64,000 nt of DNA, from assembly GCF_001640025.1 (NCBI RefSeq), contig NC_031672.1:310001-374000 (forward strand). Direction: 5' to 3'. The first letter of the stretch is position 1, and the number at the start of each line of letters is the position of its first letter. Origin of the DNA: Sugiyamaella lignohabitans. Taxonomy: Eukaryota > Ascomycota > Dipodascomycetes > Dipodascales > Trichomonascaceae. The notes beneath the pieces are model-generated. The model had not been told where the DNA came from and did not search any database. It worked only from the letters and a program-made list of their open reading frames with translations. Made by a program: the position numbers and the translations under genes. Positions 9,196-18,092 of this stretch are shown here, piece after piece.

Positions 9196-9333
9196 TGCCA
9201 CCGGCGGCTGTGGCTGCGCCCCAGACCCCGCGGCTCCTCTCGCTACGCTCGAGTCGGTCCGTCGACGGTCACAGCCGCTCCGGGAAGCGGAGCACAGCCA
9301 GGGTCTGGGGCGGAGCCCCAGCCGCCGGAGGCA
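9196..9333 (+). repeat. GFE-9: full foldback copy, second of a tandem pair
   Basis: Nearly identical to GFE-8 and in the same orientation 17 bp later, with C-type hairpin GCTCCGGGAAGCGGAGC. The left terminus reads TGCCACCGGCGGCTGTGG, so its outer hairpin is damaged. Probably a local duplication of GFE-8. Confidence 0.88.
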
Positions 9334-9751
9334 GACCGGCTCCGTGAGAAAGTGGAGCTGTATCGCAGGTGTCAGGTGAAGTGGTGGCTGGTTGGGCGAC
9401 CAATTACTGCATACATGCAGGTATGTGGACATCGGAGGATTAGTGATATAGGTGTGGGAGTTAGAGTTGGGATGCTGACATTGACAGGGTCTTGGCCAGT
9501 GGAACTGAGTTGCCGGTAATGTGTGGTGTCAGGGTGGCATCGGCGTGTGTTGCAGTTTGTTGAGACACGCCGGGAATTCACAGCCAGTTTCACCTGTCCA
9601 TACCATACCTCCTCGTACATAGTGGAGTGGATTTCTTACAGTGCCGATGCTGGTCTGCAGTACACGCTACTATGCGCTATCAACTTCGAACGACCTCGAA
9701 AGATTGTACTAAAAACCACACACAGACCCAGAACTCACACGACCCCGCACA

Positions 9752-9803
9752 GCTCGCGAAGCGAGCACAACCAGGTCTGGGCGGAGCCCAGCCGCCGGAG
9801 GCA
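9752..9803 (+). repeat. GFE-10: half copy (D-type arm)
   Basis: GCTCGCGAAGCGAGC, then a shortened GGTCTGGGCGGAGCCCAG and GCCGCCGGAGGCA. The outer hairpin has lost one base on each side of its stem, so pairing is kept. Confidence 0.8.
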
Positions 9804-9844
9804 TCTGACGCTAACACCGTCCAAAAACCCGAGTTTCGGATCTG

Positions 9845-9865
9845 CCCCCCCCCCCCCCCCCCCCC
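9845..9865. repeat. Homopolymer of 21 cytosines
   Basis: An uninterrupted C run between CTG and ACTCC in non-coding DNA. The length may be inaccurate because such runs are hard to sequence. Confidence 0.9.
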
Positions 9866-10367
9866 ACTCCAGAAAGTCACCCACGGCAGCGGATGCCACC
9901 CCCTCTTTGTGGGTAGTCTGGCGGCGGGATTTGTCTGACTTAGTCCTAAACCATTCGACATGAACATTAACTTCTCAGATGGCAGGGATCGCCGATTTAA
10001 GGGCGGGCCGGTGCAAGAGCAATTGGCGCGTCGGCGGTTACAGATTCCGCCATTTGGGTCAGTGGGTTGGGGTTGGCCTGTTGTGGCTGGTTTGACAGGG
10101 CTGGGCCGGCAGCCTATTCGGGCTACTGGTTACCCGTTTAAGGTAAAAAGAGTCGAACTTAGTATGGTTAACAGGTCTTCGATGTTGCATTAACATTCAC
10201 AAAAGAGATTACCGACTAAGCACTGAATAGGAAGAATAAGAGGAAGAGCACAAGAAAAAAAATTCAACCCCGGCCCCGGTCGCGTGCATTAAACTTACAC
10301 CGGTTGGCTGGTTTCGGTGCCCAGTTGTGCGGATGCAAGGGAGACAAGAAACGAGCAATTCCATTTG

Positions 10368-10375
10368 TATATAAA
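10368..10375 (+). promoter_or_regulatory. TATA box (TATATAAA) of the 10.85 kb gene
   Basis: A consensus TATA element about 480 bp before the ATG at 10853, followed by a GGGTGGGG stretch. It implies a leader of roughly 400 nt if transcription starts at the usual distance. Confidence 0.45.
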
Positions 10376-10502
10376 GGGTGGGGAAGAAGATTCGCGATAT
10401 GTGATAGTCAATCCCGAGCATTTAAAAAGGCGGTCTCTGGCACCTCGTTCGATCGGGTCATAAAATTCGTCTCTTTTACTAGTCGCACTTTTTAACTGTA
10501 GA

Positions 10503-10695
10503 CGTCTACTATATTTCACCACAGCCACTACCACAGTCTACCAATAGTCTATCATAGCTACTACGGTCTACCATACAGTATACCACAGTCTATAATAGCT
10601 ACTACTGTCTATCATAGCTGTTGCTGTCTACCAGTGTACCATTCTACCAATAGTCTACTACAGTCTATCTGTTTACCAGTATACTAGTACTACGT
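10503..10695 (+). repeat. CTAC/CTAT-rich irregular short repeats in a probable leader
   Basis: Irregular recurrences of AGTCTAYCA and AGCTACTAC units (AGTCTACCA, AGTCTATCA, GGTCTACCA, TGTCTACCA). The strand is almost free of long G runs. It sits between the TATA box and the ATG and would form an unstructured, pyrimidine- and A-rich 5' leader. Confidence 0.6.
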
Positions 10696-10852
10696 TACTA
10701 TACGTTAGTGTTACTCTTGACAAACCACACACTCAACTACTCTCATCACACTATACAAGTGGTGTTACTGAATATCAGTCGTTACTTCGTCGGTTGAATT
10801 TGTATTTTTATTTTCGAGTCTTCAATCACCACCAAAAAAACTCCAGCCCAAA

Positions 10853-11284
10853 ATGATGGATATCGACTACGCTCCTGCCGCAATCAACTACTCATCGCCA
10901 GCACCGACGAATCATGGGCCCACGACATCCATGTTCCTAGGCTCGGCTGAGAGACCATATACGCCTCAAGAGGCCAATATCAAAGCCCGACTCGAGCAAT
11001 GGCGTGAGCTAACTGTTCAAAGACTAGGTTTCACTCCCGACCAAATTGACTATTGCTGTCGAAACAATGTGGTCATGCACGACATTTTCATTGAAGCTAT
11101 TGTCCGGTCGGCCAGTAAAATCAAGAGCCTCGAGGACTTTGAGAACGTGGCCTACTACTGGCACTGGGTCGACAAATACGGAGTCGAGGTCTACGACATC
11201 ATTCGAGACCAGCTCCACGTCACCAAAAGACTGGCCAGATCCCACAGCCCCTCTGCTCCTCTGCGAAAGAGAGTGCGTGTCTAA
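10853..11284 (+). CDS. Hypothetical protein, 143 aa
   Basis: Single exon starting MMDIDYAP and ending in a basic RKRVRV tail. After a low-complexity N-terminus (about 1-40), residues 40-120 look like a compact helical domain with conserved-looking aromatic and charged residues (QRLGFTPDQIDYCCRNN, YYWHWVDKYGVEVYDIIRDQL). The final 20 residues are Ser/Arg/Lys-rich and could be a nuclear-localisation or nucleic-acid-binding tail. I do not recognise the family. The strong TATA box and long CTAC-rich leader upstream, and clean codon use, suggest a real expressed gene. Confidence 0.65.
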   Translation: MMDIDYAPAAINYSSPAPTNHGPTTSMFLGSAERPYTPQEANIKARLEQWRELTVQRLGFTPDQIDYCCRNNVVMHDIFIEAIVRSASKIKSLEDFENVAYYWHWVDKYGVEVYDIIRDQLHVTKRLARSHSPSAPLRKRVRV

Positions 11285-11571
11285 CGGGTGTGCTATTTAT
11301 TGATTTATTATTTATTTATGAACGGGAAAACGAATGGGAATACGTCTTAGTGCGAAAAAGCAACTGCCGCTGAAACTCCATCAGCAGGCAACAACCTAAG
11401 AGAAACGAAAACGAATATTGATAACCGATCTCAGAACAACTTTGTACACTCTGTATACTATAATAATTTGTATCGTCTCTTTATTGCGAGCCTCGAACCG
11501 CGCGTCCTCCTGCACGGTTTAATTAATTTTCACATCTCCCAGCCGGGTGCATCCGCAGGCCGGGTCCCGAT

Positions 11572-11711
11572 TGCCTCCGGCGGCTGGGGCTGCGCCCCAG
11601 ACCCCGCGGCTCCTCTCGCTCCGCTCGAGTCGGTCTTGTCCGCGGTCCTTGCCAACTCCTGCGAAGCAGGAGCAACCAGGGTCTGGGGCGGAGCCCCAGC
11701 CGCCGGAGGCA
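11572..11711 (+). repeat. GFE-11: full foldback copy
   Basis: Type A arm on the left with CGCTCCGCTCGAG, B-type hairpin on the right (CTCCTGCGAAGCAGGAG); termini TGCCTCCGGCGG and CCGCCGGAGGCA are intact. Confidence 0.9.
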
Positions 11712-11771
11712 CACTCCCCAGATATGGTATCTTAACTCTTTTCATTTGCCAAACTTTCCGGGTACCGCAGC

Positions 11772-12001
11772 TGCCTTCGGCAGCTGGGGCTCCGCCGTCC
11801 CGGACTCCGTGGCTCCTGCTAAGCAAGAGATTTACTTGTCGTTGCCCATGTTCACTGGCGTCTCCTCCGATCAATTCGATAGATATATTCTCTGAATTTG
11901 TTACTCCATAGAAGACAGTTTGAAGAACCAGCCAGGTCCCAGGCATCTCCTGCGAAGCAGGAGTAACAGGGTCTGAGACGGAGCCCCAGCCGCCAGAGAC
12001 A
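11772..12001. repeat. GFE-12: eroded foldback pair with long spacer
   Basis: The left arm 11772-11832 (TGCCTTCGGCAGCTGGGGC, eroded hairpin CTCCTGCTAAGCAAGAG) and the right arm 11946-12001 (CTCCTGCGAAGCAGGAG, GCCGCCAGAGACA) face each other across about 113 bp of unrelated DNA. Both inner hairpins are B-like, unlike the 12 full copies, so this may be two half copies or one copy split by an insertion. Confidence 0.65.
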
Positions 12002-12218
12002 CAACCCCAGCTCGAGTAGTAGTAGCGACCCGGATCATTGTCTCATCGCCAATCGACCTTGCATGGCCCCTGCATATGCGAGATAAGGCAGGGTCTGACA
12101 CCCGAAGTGTTGACGTGCGGCTGCCTTGAGAGAGCCGTGAAGTTATGGGGAAGTCCGCGTGACTACGAGCGTCAAGTTTATGGGGATAAGGGCGTTATGG
12201 GGCCATGGGCCCGTGGTC

Positions 12219-12226
12219 TATATAAG
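12219..12226 (+). promoter_or_regulatory. TATA box (TATATAAG) of the 12.69 kb gene
   Basis: Lies just after a GGGGCCATGGGCCC palindrome and about 470 bp before the ATG at 12690. The intervening DNA is T-rich, as in long yeast leaders. Confidence 0.45.
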
Positions 12227-12689
12227 AGGTGCATCCCGCTCCAAAAGATCTCTTCTTCATATTTATCTTTACTACACCAGATTTTTTGCCAGTCGAGATT
12301 GAATTGAGAGCTTTTGACCGTTTGAATTTTTTTTACTGCCTCTGACTACTATTTCGAGGTTCTAGCTGATTGACGTTGTTTTTTAATTGGCTTTTGTTTT
12401 TAAAGCTTGTTTTTGTGCTGGAAGTGTCTTTTTCCAGTAGTTACTGTTACTAGTTGCCCCTTGGATTCTTATTTTCTTTTCTAGGAATCTTACTGGCACT
12501 CTAGTATATTTCTATTTGAGCACCGTTTGAATTATTGGTTACAGAGTACTTTGGCTGTGCTCTATTTTCATTCACAACTTTATTTAACCTTGTCTTGGGT
12601 CATCACTTCGGTTAAGCTTATCAACATCACTTTTATTGTGCTGTTAAAGTCCATCAATTAATACTGGTTTATCACCGTAATCAGAAACA

Positions 12690-13886
12690 ATGTTCTTCCA
12701 CCTTACCTTTATCAGAACAAAGGTCATTGAATTGGTTATTGGCATTCAAATAGCTTTGGAGGCAGAGAAAGAAGAAATTATCCCTGATGACTCCCAGGAG
12801 GTCAACCATGGTTCTCGCTCTCATTTCAAGGGCTTGAGAAGTTTTTTCAATTGTTTTAAGAAGTCTAGTACTTCTTCCACTTCTACTTCTTCCACTCCTA
12901 CTTCTTCCAGTACTACTACAGCCACTACTACTTCCTCGTCCAATGTGCCTGAGAACATCTCCACTCGTAATGCCTTGGAATTGGCTCCCAAGAACGAATC
13001 CCAACTCGAATTCAGCGACGCCTGGATCTCCAAATTGAAATTCCTTTCAGAAGGTGTAAGAGCCACCATTGAACAACAAAAGACTTTTTTTTCCAAACTC
13101 AAGTACAAACTCCGATGGAACTCTCACCATAAATCCTTCGGTACTTCGATGACTTACAGTCTTGACGTCTTTAAGAAATTGTCAATCGATAACATCAACA
13201 ATAACACTTTCGTGGCCTTCAACAAAACAGACTTCACTTTCATTAGAAAGATGTTTGGAGTGTCGGACCAAGACTTCATGGAGGCATGTAACAATTGGAT
13301 GCGAACTGACGGACTGGACACCACCGGACTCTTCATCTCTCGTGATCATCAATTCTTACTCCATCCTCTCACTGTCGACAGGGCTTTCGCACTAAACCAT
13401 TATGCGAGAAAGTTTGGCAAGCATCTGAGAGACAAGTGGTGCTACCGAACCACCCACCTTGCCGCATATGTCGGACTCTACCAAGTTGGCGGCGAGTTTT
13501 TTGCCATTGAGTACACCAAGAAGGATGAGACTCAACATGAGAATAAGTGTAACGTTCACATCGGCAACAACATGGTCAGATGGCTTGAAGGCTTCAACCG
13601 CCTTGGAACCCAACTTTGCGAAATTTTCCCCACTACCGACGACAAGGAGTTTGAAAACAGACTCTATCATCAAGTCATTGAAGATCTGAAGTTTCTGTCT
13701 TCAATCAAATCAGTCAACTATCGTATTGGTGCTGCCCTTTATCACGATAAACTTACTATCAAAGTTTATGATTGGTTGAGATACGACACCACCCCAACCA
13801 GAAAGAGAGAGAGAAGAAGAGCTCTTGGCAATAATGCCAGAAGACAATACCACACCTACAATGATGAACTTCGATTTCTCCTTTAA
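12690..13886 (+). CDS. Unknown protein, 398 aa; possible degenerate PIP-kinase fold
   Basis: Single exon, first ATG after a T-rich leader. A short N-terminus is followed by a Ser/Thr tract (about 58-84) and a region of mixed composition from about 105 to 380. By eye, segments match phosphatidylinositol-phosphate kinases in the right order: FTFIRKMFGVSDQDF (182-196) for the FRxLRxLFGI-DxxDY helix, GLFISRDHQFLLHPLT (213-228) for the sheet with the ATP-binding Lys, VGLYQV (261-266) for the GLYRV strand, FFAIEY (270-275) for the hinge side, FLSSIKSVNYRIG (335-347) for the FLxxxxIMDYSLL helix, and IKVYDWL (357-363) for the GIIDxL metal-binding strand. The Lys position is His225, and the DLKGS catalytic loop is not visible. 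If the match holds, it is an inactive or strongly diverged member. No family is assigned. Confidence 0.75.
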   Translation: MFFHLTFIRTKVIELVIGIQIALEAEKEEIIPDDSQEVNHGSRSHFKGLRSFFNCFKKSSTSSTSTSSTPTSSSTTTATTTSSSNVPENISTRNALELAPKNESQLEFSDAWISKLKFLSEGVRATIEQQKTFFSKLKYKLRWNSHHKSFGTSMTYSLDVFKKLSIDNINNNTFVAFNKTDFTFIRKMFGVSDQDFMEACNNWMRTDGLDTTGLFISRDHQFLLHPLTVDRAFALNHYARKFGKHLRDKWCYRTTHLAAYVGLYQVGGEFFAIEYTKKDETQHENKCNVHIGNNMVRWLEGFNRLGTQLCEIFPTTDDKEFENRLYHQVIEDLKFLSSIKSVNYRIGAALYHDKLTIKVYDWLRYDTTPTRKRERRRALGNNARRQYHTYNDELRFLL

Positions 13887-15122
13887 TCAATGGTCATTCC
13901 TATCACACCTTGTTCCTGAATTTCCTCATGTCATCACAACATCATGGTACAACTATCCGGATTCCAATTTATGTTCCCCACCCATTCTACTCTATTATGG
14001 TTGGTCATCTTCATTCGAAACCACTTGGACCAGGCGCCCGGCGGCTGCCACTCCTCCACTTCGACTCTACCGTTTCACTTTATGGTACTCCTATTGTGCT
14101 GGCACCTCCTTGGCAGACACACAGTAGGAACGACTCCGACCATCGGCTGGCGTGCAGGCTTCTTTCTGACAGACGTATCTCGCGATCTTGCTTCGCTGAG
14201 GTCTGATTCCGAAAGATCCCTGAAACCAGCTGATAGCAGGAGCCTGACCACTGCATTGGCATCCCGACCCATGCACACTTGACACGAAATGGTAACATTG
14301 ACCACCAACTACACTTGACAACTGGGAACCAGTCCGGAATTGACAGAGGAACCGGGAACAGGCCCACACCTGACTACTTTTGTTTGTACTACTTTTGTAT
14401 CTCAACTCTAATAAACTATTTCTACTTCTGATTAAAACATCTGCTCCACGAAAGCACATAAGCTAGGGCTCTGCCTCCGGCGGCTGGGGCTCCGCCCCAG
14501 ACCCCGCTGCTCCTCTCGCTGCGCTCGAGTCGGTCCCGTCGACGGTCCCAGCCAACTCCTGCGAAGCAGGAGCTACGGGGTCTGGGGCGGAGCCCCAGCC
14601 GCCGGAGGCACCCGGAGGACGGAGAACTAGTTTTCCGAGATGGCTCGGGTTTAGGCTCGACAGGGTGCATGAGGGAGTGCAGGAGCCGACAGAACCCCGC
14701 ATTGCTGGGGGCCTCCTTTGGGAAGGTGTAACGGTTTTTTGTTCTCCTGTAAACAAGCGTGCAGGTCGTTTCCGCTTGAGATCAGTGGCGATGCAGCTGG
14801 CAATCTGCAGGCTGCCGTGCCGTGGGTGAGTTGTGGTTCGTGCTGCTGCCCGTCTGCCAGGTAATAATTATTGTTATTATTATTATTATCAGTGAGCGCT
14901 GTTTCATAGTCTGTCTGACTCACTGGTCTGCACACAGCTTCTGCACCTCCGTTCACCGACCAACGGCAGGTTCACCAACGTACAACAGCATCCATCCAAA
15001 TCAGCCAGACTTCACCGGCAAATCAACCAATCGCTGGTTCGTGCCGCAGCACACGCTTGTTTCGATGCCCCAATTTGTCTCGTTTAAAGGTAGAGATGCT
15101 GGAAATGCTCACGGGCGGAGCA
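13887..15122. other. Intergenic region downstream of the 12.69 kb gene
   Basis: Contains GFE-13 and a short ATT/TTA run at about 14863-14890. A frame of 139 codons from 14822 starts within a TTA-rich hydrophobic-looking run and shows no protein-like pattern, so I do not call it. Nothing else is supported. Confidence 0.5.
14472..14610 (+). repeat. GFE-13: full foldback copy
   Basis: Type A arm on the left with CGCTGCGCTCGAG, centre CGTCGACGGTCCCAG, B-type hairpin CTCCTGCGAAGCAGGAG on the right, both termini intact. Close to the family consensus. Confidence 0.92.
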
Positions 15123-15621
15123 GTCTTGTGACCATCGGACTTCGTAAATTTAAAGTAAACATTATACTTCAAGTGGAACGCAGCGATGTGCAAAATTCTG
15201 GTACCATGGTCTCAGTAAACAGACTAATCTATACGCCCTAAAAGCACGAACCGCAATTTCTTCGATGTCTTTTTTGTAGTCTTTTCTCGTCACTCGTAAG
15301 CAGGAGTCACCGAAGGAACGCGCACGTAGCCAAATAGAGCCAACCATACCTTCCATATAGGGAAGTTCTGCACAGATCGACTGGAGATCTTGGTGCTAAT
15401 ACCAATTCAACCGGTTTAGTGTGCATGTAATGCAATGTTGTTCATGTCCAGGGTTCCCTAATAAACACACACACATAAAAAAAAAAAAAATAAAAGGCAG
15501 AGTCTCCTATTAACCCCCCTATTCGTGGCTATTGGTCCCTATTAGTCCCTCTTCCCCTATTCCCCTCCCTCATGATTTAGGGGCACCGCATTTGTCAGTA
15601 GATATTTTCGGTTGTATTGTA
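15123..15621. repeat. Tandem duplication, upstream copy (about 500 bp)
   Basis: From GTCTTGTGACCATCGG to GGTTGTATTGTA. Matches 15625-16121 in order along its length. About ten base differences fall in the first 140 bp and very few after that. It contains an A-rich tract and a run of CCCCT-type motifs near its end. Confidence 0.92.
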
Positions 15622-15624
15622 GTT

Positions 15625-16121
15625 GTCTTGTGACTATCGGACTTCGTAGATTTAAAGTAAACATTATACTTCAAGTGGAACGCAGCGATGTGCAAAATTT
15701 CGGTATCATGGTCTCTGTAAACAGACGAATCTATACGCCCTAAAAGCACGAACCACAATTTCTTCGATGTCTTTTTTGTAGTCTTTTCTCGTCACTCGTA
15801 AGCAGGAGTCACCGAAGGAACGCGCACGTAGCCAAATAGAGCCAACCATACCTTCCATATAGGGAAGTTCTGCACAGATCGACTGGAGATCTTGGTGCTA
15901 ATACCAATTCAACCGGTTTAGTGTGCATGTAATGCAATGTTGTTCATGTCCAGGGTTCCCTAATAAACACACACACATAAAAAAAAAAAAATAAAAGGCA
16001 GAGTCTCCTATTAACCCCCCTATTCGTGGCTATTGGTCCCTATTAGTCCCTCATCCCCTATTCCCCTCCCTCATGATTTAGAACACCGCATTTGTCAGTA
16101 GATATTTTCGGTTGCATTGTA
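15625..16121. repeat. Tandem duplication, downstream copy adjoining the chitinase promoter
   Basis: Second copy, from GTCTTGTGACTATCGG to GGTTGCATTGTA, separated from the first by 3 bp. Only this copy continues into a TATA box (TATAAAA at 16120). CCCCT-type motifs resembling Msn2/4 stress elements recur in both copies (for example near 15550 and 16050). Confidence 0.92.
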
Positions 16122-16126
16122 TAAAA
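16120..16126 (+). promoter_or_regulatory. TATA box (TATAAAA) of the chitinase gene
   Basis: Located about 220 bp before the ATG at 16344, at the downstream edge of the tandem duplication, with a T/C-rich leader between. Confidence 0.5.
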
Positions 16127-16343
16127 TGGTTCATGTCGCCCCTCCACAGTTGACTTGTATTTTCTCTCTTTACTTCACCACACTTTCAAGTCGTCAGTCA
16201 TTCGTTTAAGCTACTCAGCTTTGTCTATTCTTTTGAAATATCCAAATTCATATCCACTCCTTTTACACTCGTTTCACTTTCTCAAAAAAAAAACCAATTT
16301 TATTCGGTTGATTATTTTCGTGTTAATTTTTTGAATTCTCGTT

Positions 16344-18092
16344 ATGTTGTCATTGAAGCTTATTGCCTCTTCTTTGGCATTGCTTGGAAACGTGGTCTCC
16401 GCTGTCGACGTCAGCACTAATACCAATGTCGCTCTTTACTGGGGACAAAACTCTGCTGGCGGGGCCAATACTCAACAAAGTCTTGCTACTTACTGTCAAG
16501 ATGCCTCTACTGACATTGTTATTTTGTCTTTCTTAAATACCTTTTTCGGTCCTGGTAACCTTCCCGAGGTTAACTTTGGTCCTTCTTGTGGAGGTCCCAA
16601 CTTCCCAGGTTCATCTTTGGAGTCTTGTCCCAACATTGGTCAAGATATTCAGACCTGTCAATCTCTTGGTAAGACTGTTCTTCTTTCTTTGGGTGGTGCT
16701 ATTGGTGACTACGGTTTCACCAGTGACTCTCAAGCAGCTGATTTCGCTGATACTCTCTGGAACACTTTCGGTGGTGGTTCTTCTGACACCAGACCTTTTG
16801 GTGATGCTGTTGTCGATGGTTTCGACTTGGACATTGAGAACGGTGATTCTACTGGTTATGTTGCCTTTATCAATGAATTGAGAAAAGACTATGCTACTGA
16901 CTCCAGCAAGACTTATTACATTTCTGGTGCCCCAGTGTGCCCACTTTCAGGAAACGACTTGTCTAGTGCTATCACTGGTGCTGACTTTGACTTTATCTTT
17001 GTTCAATTCTATGACAACACTTGTGGCATGCAAGCTTGGGCTCCTAATGATGCTAACTCTGCCTTTAACTTTGATGCTTGGAACACTTTCATCACCACTG
17101 AGGCCGATAACACCAACGCCAAGATCTACTTGGGTGTTCCTGGTGGCCCCACTGCTGCTAACTCTGGTTACGAGCCTGCCGACACTGTCATCCAAGCTGC
17201 TCAATACTTGCAAAAGAACTACCCCTCATTTGGCGGTGTTATGATCTGGGATGCTTCTCAAGCCTTTAACAATGTCAACGACGGTGTCAACTTTGCTCAA
17301 GCTGTCAAGGCCGGTCTTCTTGAGGAGGATGTTGTTTCTTCTACCACCTCTGCCAGCTCTACTGCTGTTTCTACTGTTGCCAGCTTGGCTGCTGAGACTG
17401 GTGTCATTGCTGTTGCAGTTACTTCTGGTTTCCACAACTCCAGTTCCAGTTCCAGTAGTGCCGCTACTGCTGCTCCTGCTACCGTCACTGCTTACGCTAC
17501 CAGTGAGGCCGTTGTCCAAGAGACTGTTGTCGAGACCATCACCTCGTGTACTGGATCCAACGTTGTCAGCTGTCACTACGTTACCAAGACCTACGTCACT
17601 GCTAGCACTTCTACTCCCTCTGTATTGTACGAGACCAAGGTCGTCACTTACACCTCCAACGGCGAGGTTGTTATCACCACCACCGTCTGTCCCTTGACTG
17701 AGACCACTGCTGCTGTTCCTGCTTCTACTGCTTCTGGATCCAGCGCTGCTGCTGCTGTTCTCACCAGTGTTGCCGGTGCTGCTGCTCCTGCTGTTACCAG
17801 TGCCCCAGCTGCTGGTCCTGCTTCCGAGACTGGTGAGTCTGTCACCACCTCGATCATCTACGATACGGAGCTCCTCACTGTCACCGTCAGCGGCCAAGTC
17901 GAAGAGACAACTGCCGTAGTCGCCGTCCCAGCCCCTGTCGCCACCTCCAACGGCACTTTTGCATCCAACAGCTCTGCCGTTGCTCCCGCAATCGAGCCCT
18001 CTGTTCCCTTCGCCGAGTCCACTGGAGCAGCCAGCGCTGTCACCGTCTCCGTCTTCGGTTTTCTCGCTGCCGGTATCGCCATGCTCCTCTAA
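16344..18092 (+). CDS. GPI-anchored GH18 endochitinase, CTS1-type
   Basis: Single exon, 582 aa. Chitinases of this class hydrolyse beta-1,4 chitin at the cell wall and act in daughter-cell separation. Residues 1-20 form a signal peptide (MLSLKLIASSLALLGNVVSA). The GH18 domain spans about 25-325 and includes YWGQNS, the LLSLGGAIG strand and the active-site DGFDLDIE (158-165) with Glu165 as proton donor. A Ser/Thr/Ala/Val-rich region (about 330-545) contains two TEAVV/ETKVVTYTSNGEVV-like segments with a Cys pair. The C-terminus is hydrophobic (VTVSVFGFLAAGIAMLL), the pattern of a GPI-attachment signal. There is no obvious chitin-binding module at the end, unlike S. cerevisiae Cts1. The gene sits directly after a tandemly duplicated 0.5 kb segment, which may affect its expression. 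Confidence 0.93.
   Translation: MLSLKLIASSLALLGNVVSAVDVSTNTNVALYWGQNSAGGANTQQSLATYCQDASTDIVILSFLNTFFGPGNLPEVNFGPSCGGPNFPGSSLESCPNIGQDIQTCQSLGKTVLLSLGGAIGDYGFTSDSQAADFADTLWNTFGGGSSDTRPFGDAVVDGFDLDIENGDSTGYVAFINELRKDYATDSSKTYYISGAPVCPLSGNDLSSAITGADFDFIFVQFYDNTCGMQAWAPNDANSAFNFDAWNTFITTEADNTNAKIYLGVPGGPTAANSGYEPADTVIQAAQYLQKNYPSFGGVMIWDASQAFNNVNDGVNFAQAVKAGLLEEDVVSSTTSASSTAVSTVASLAAETGVIAVAVTSGFHNSSSSSSSAATAAPATVTAYATSEAVVQETVVETITSCTGSNVVSCHYVTKTYVTASTSTPSVLYETKVVTYTSNGEVVITTTVCPLTETTAAVPASTASGSSAAAAVLTSVAGAAAPAVTSAPAAGPASETGESVTTSIIYDTELLTVTVSGQVEETTAVVAVPAPVATSNGTFASNSSAVAPAIEPSVPFAESTGAASAVTVSVFGFLAAGIAMLL

Larger units (their letters stand above)
9334..10367. other. Intergenic region between the tandem foldback pair and the 10.85 kb gene
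   Basis: No open frame here has recognisable protein features. It contains the half copy GFE-10, a homopolymer of 21 C at 9845-9865 and a G/C-rich stretch at about 9980-10130. Several frames of 70-150 codons exist, but they run through the repeat or the C tract and look accidental. Confidence 0.5.
11285..12689. other. Intergenic region with two foldback copies and a long leader
   Basis: Holds GFE-11 and GFE-12, then a TATA box at 12219 and about 440 bp of T-rich sequence before the ATG at 12690, probably the 5' leader of the next gene. No additional coding frame is supported. Confidence 0.5.

Noticed and set aside
8974..9519. 181-codon frame over the tandem foldback pair
   Set aside because: Composed mainly of repeat-coded strings ([21 protein letters not shown]) seen at many unrelated sites, so not a gene.
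9523..9963. 146-codon frame across GFE-10 and the poly-C tract
   Set aside because: Depends on the homopolymer length and runs through a repeat arm; no protein-like pattern.
14822..15241. 139-codon frame with an apparent membrane segment
   Set aside because: The hydrophobic run comes from an ATT/TTA microsatellite, and the frame enters the tandem duplication, where the second copy does not preserve it.
15123..16121. Pair of LTRs of a retrotransposon
   Set aside because: The copies are only 3 bp apart, with no internal region, primer-binding site or clear TG...CA ends; a plain tandem duplication fits better.
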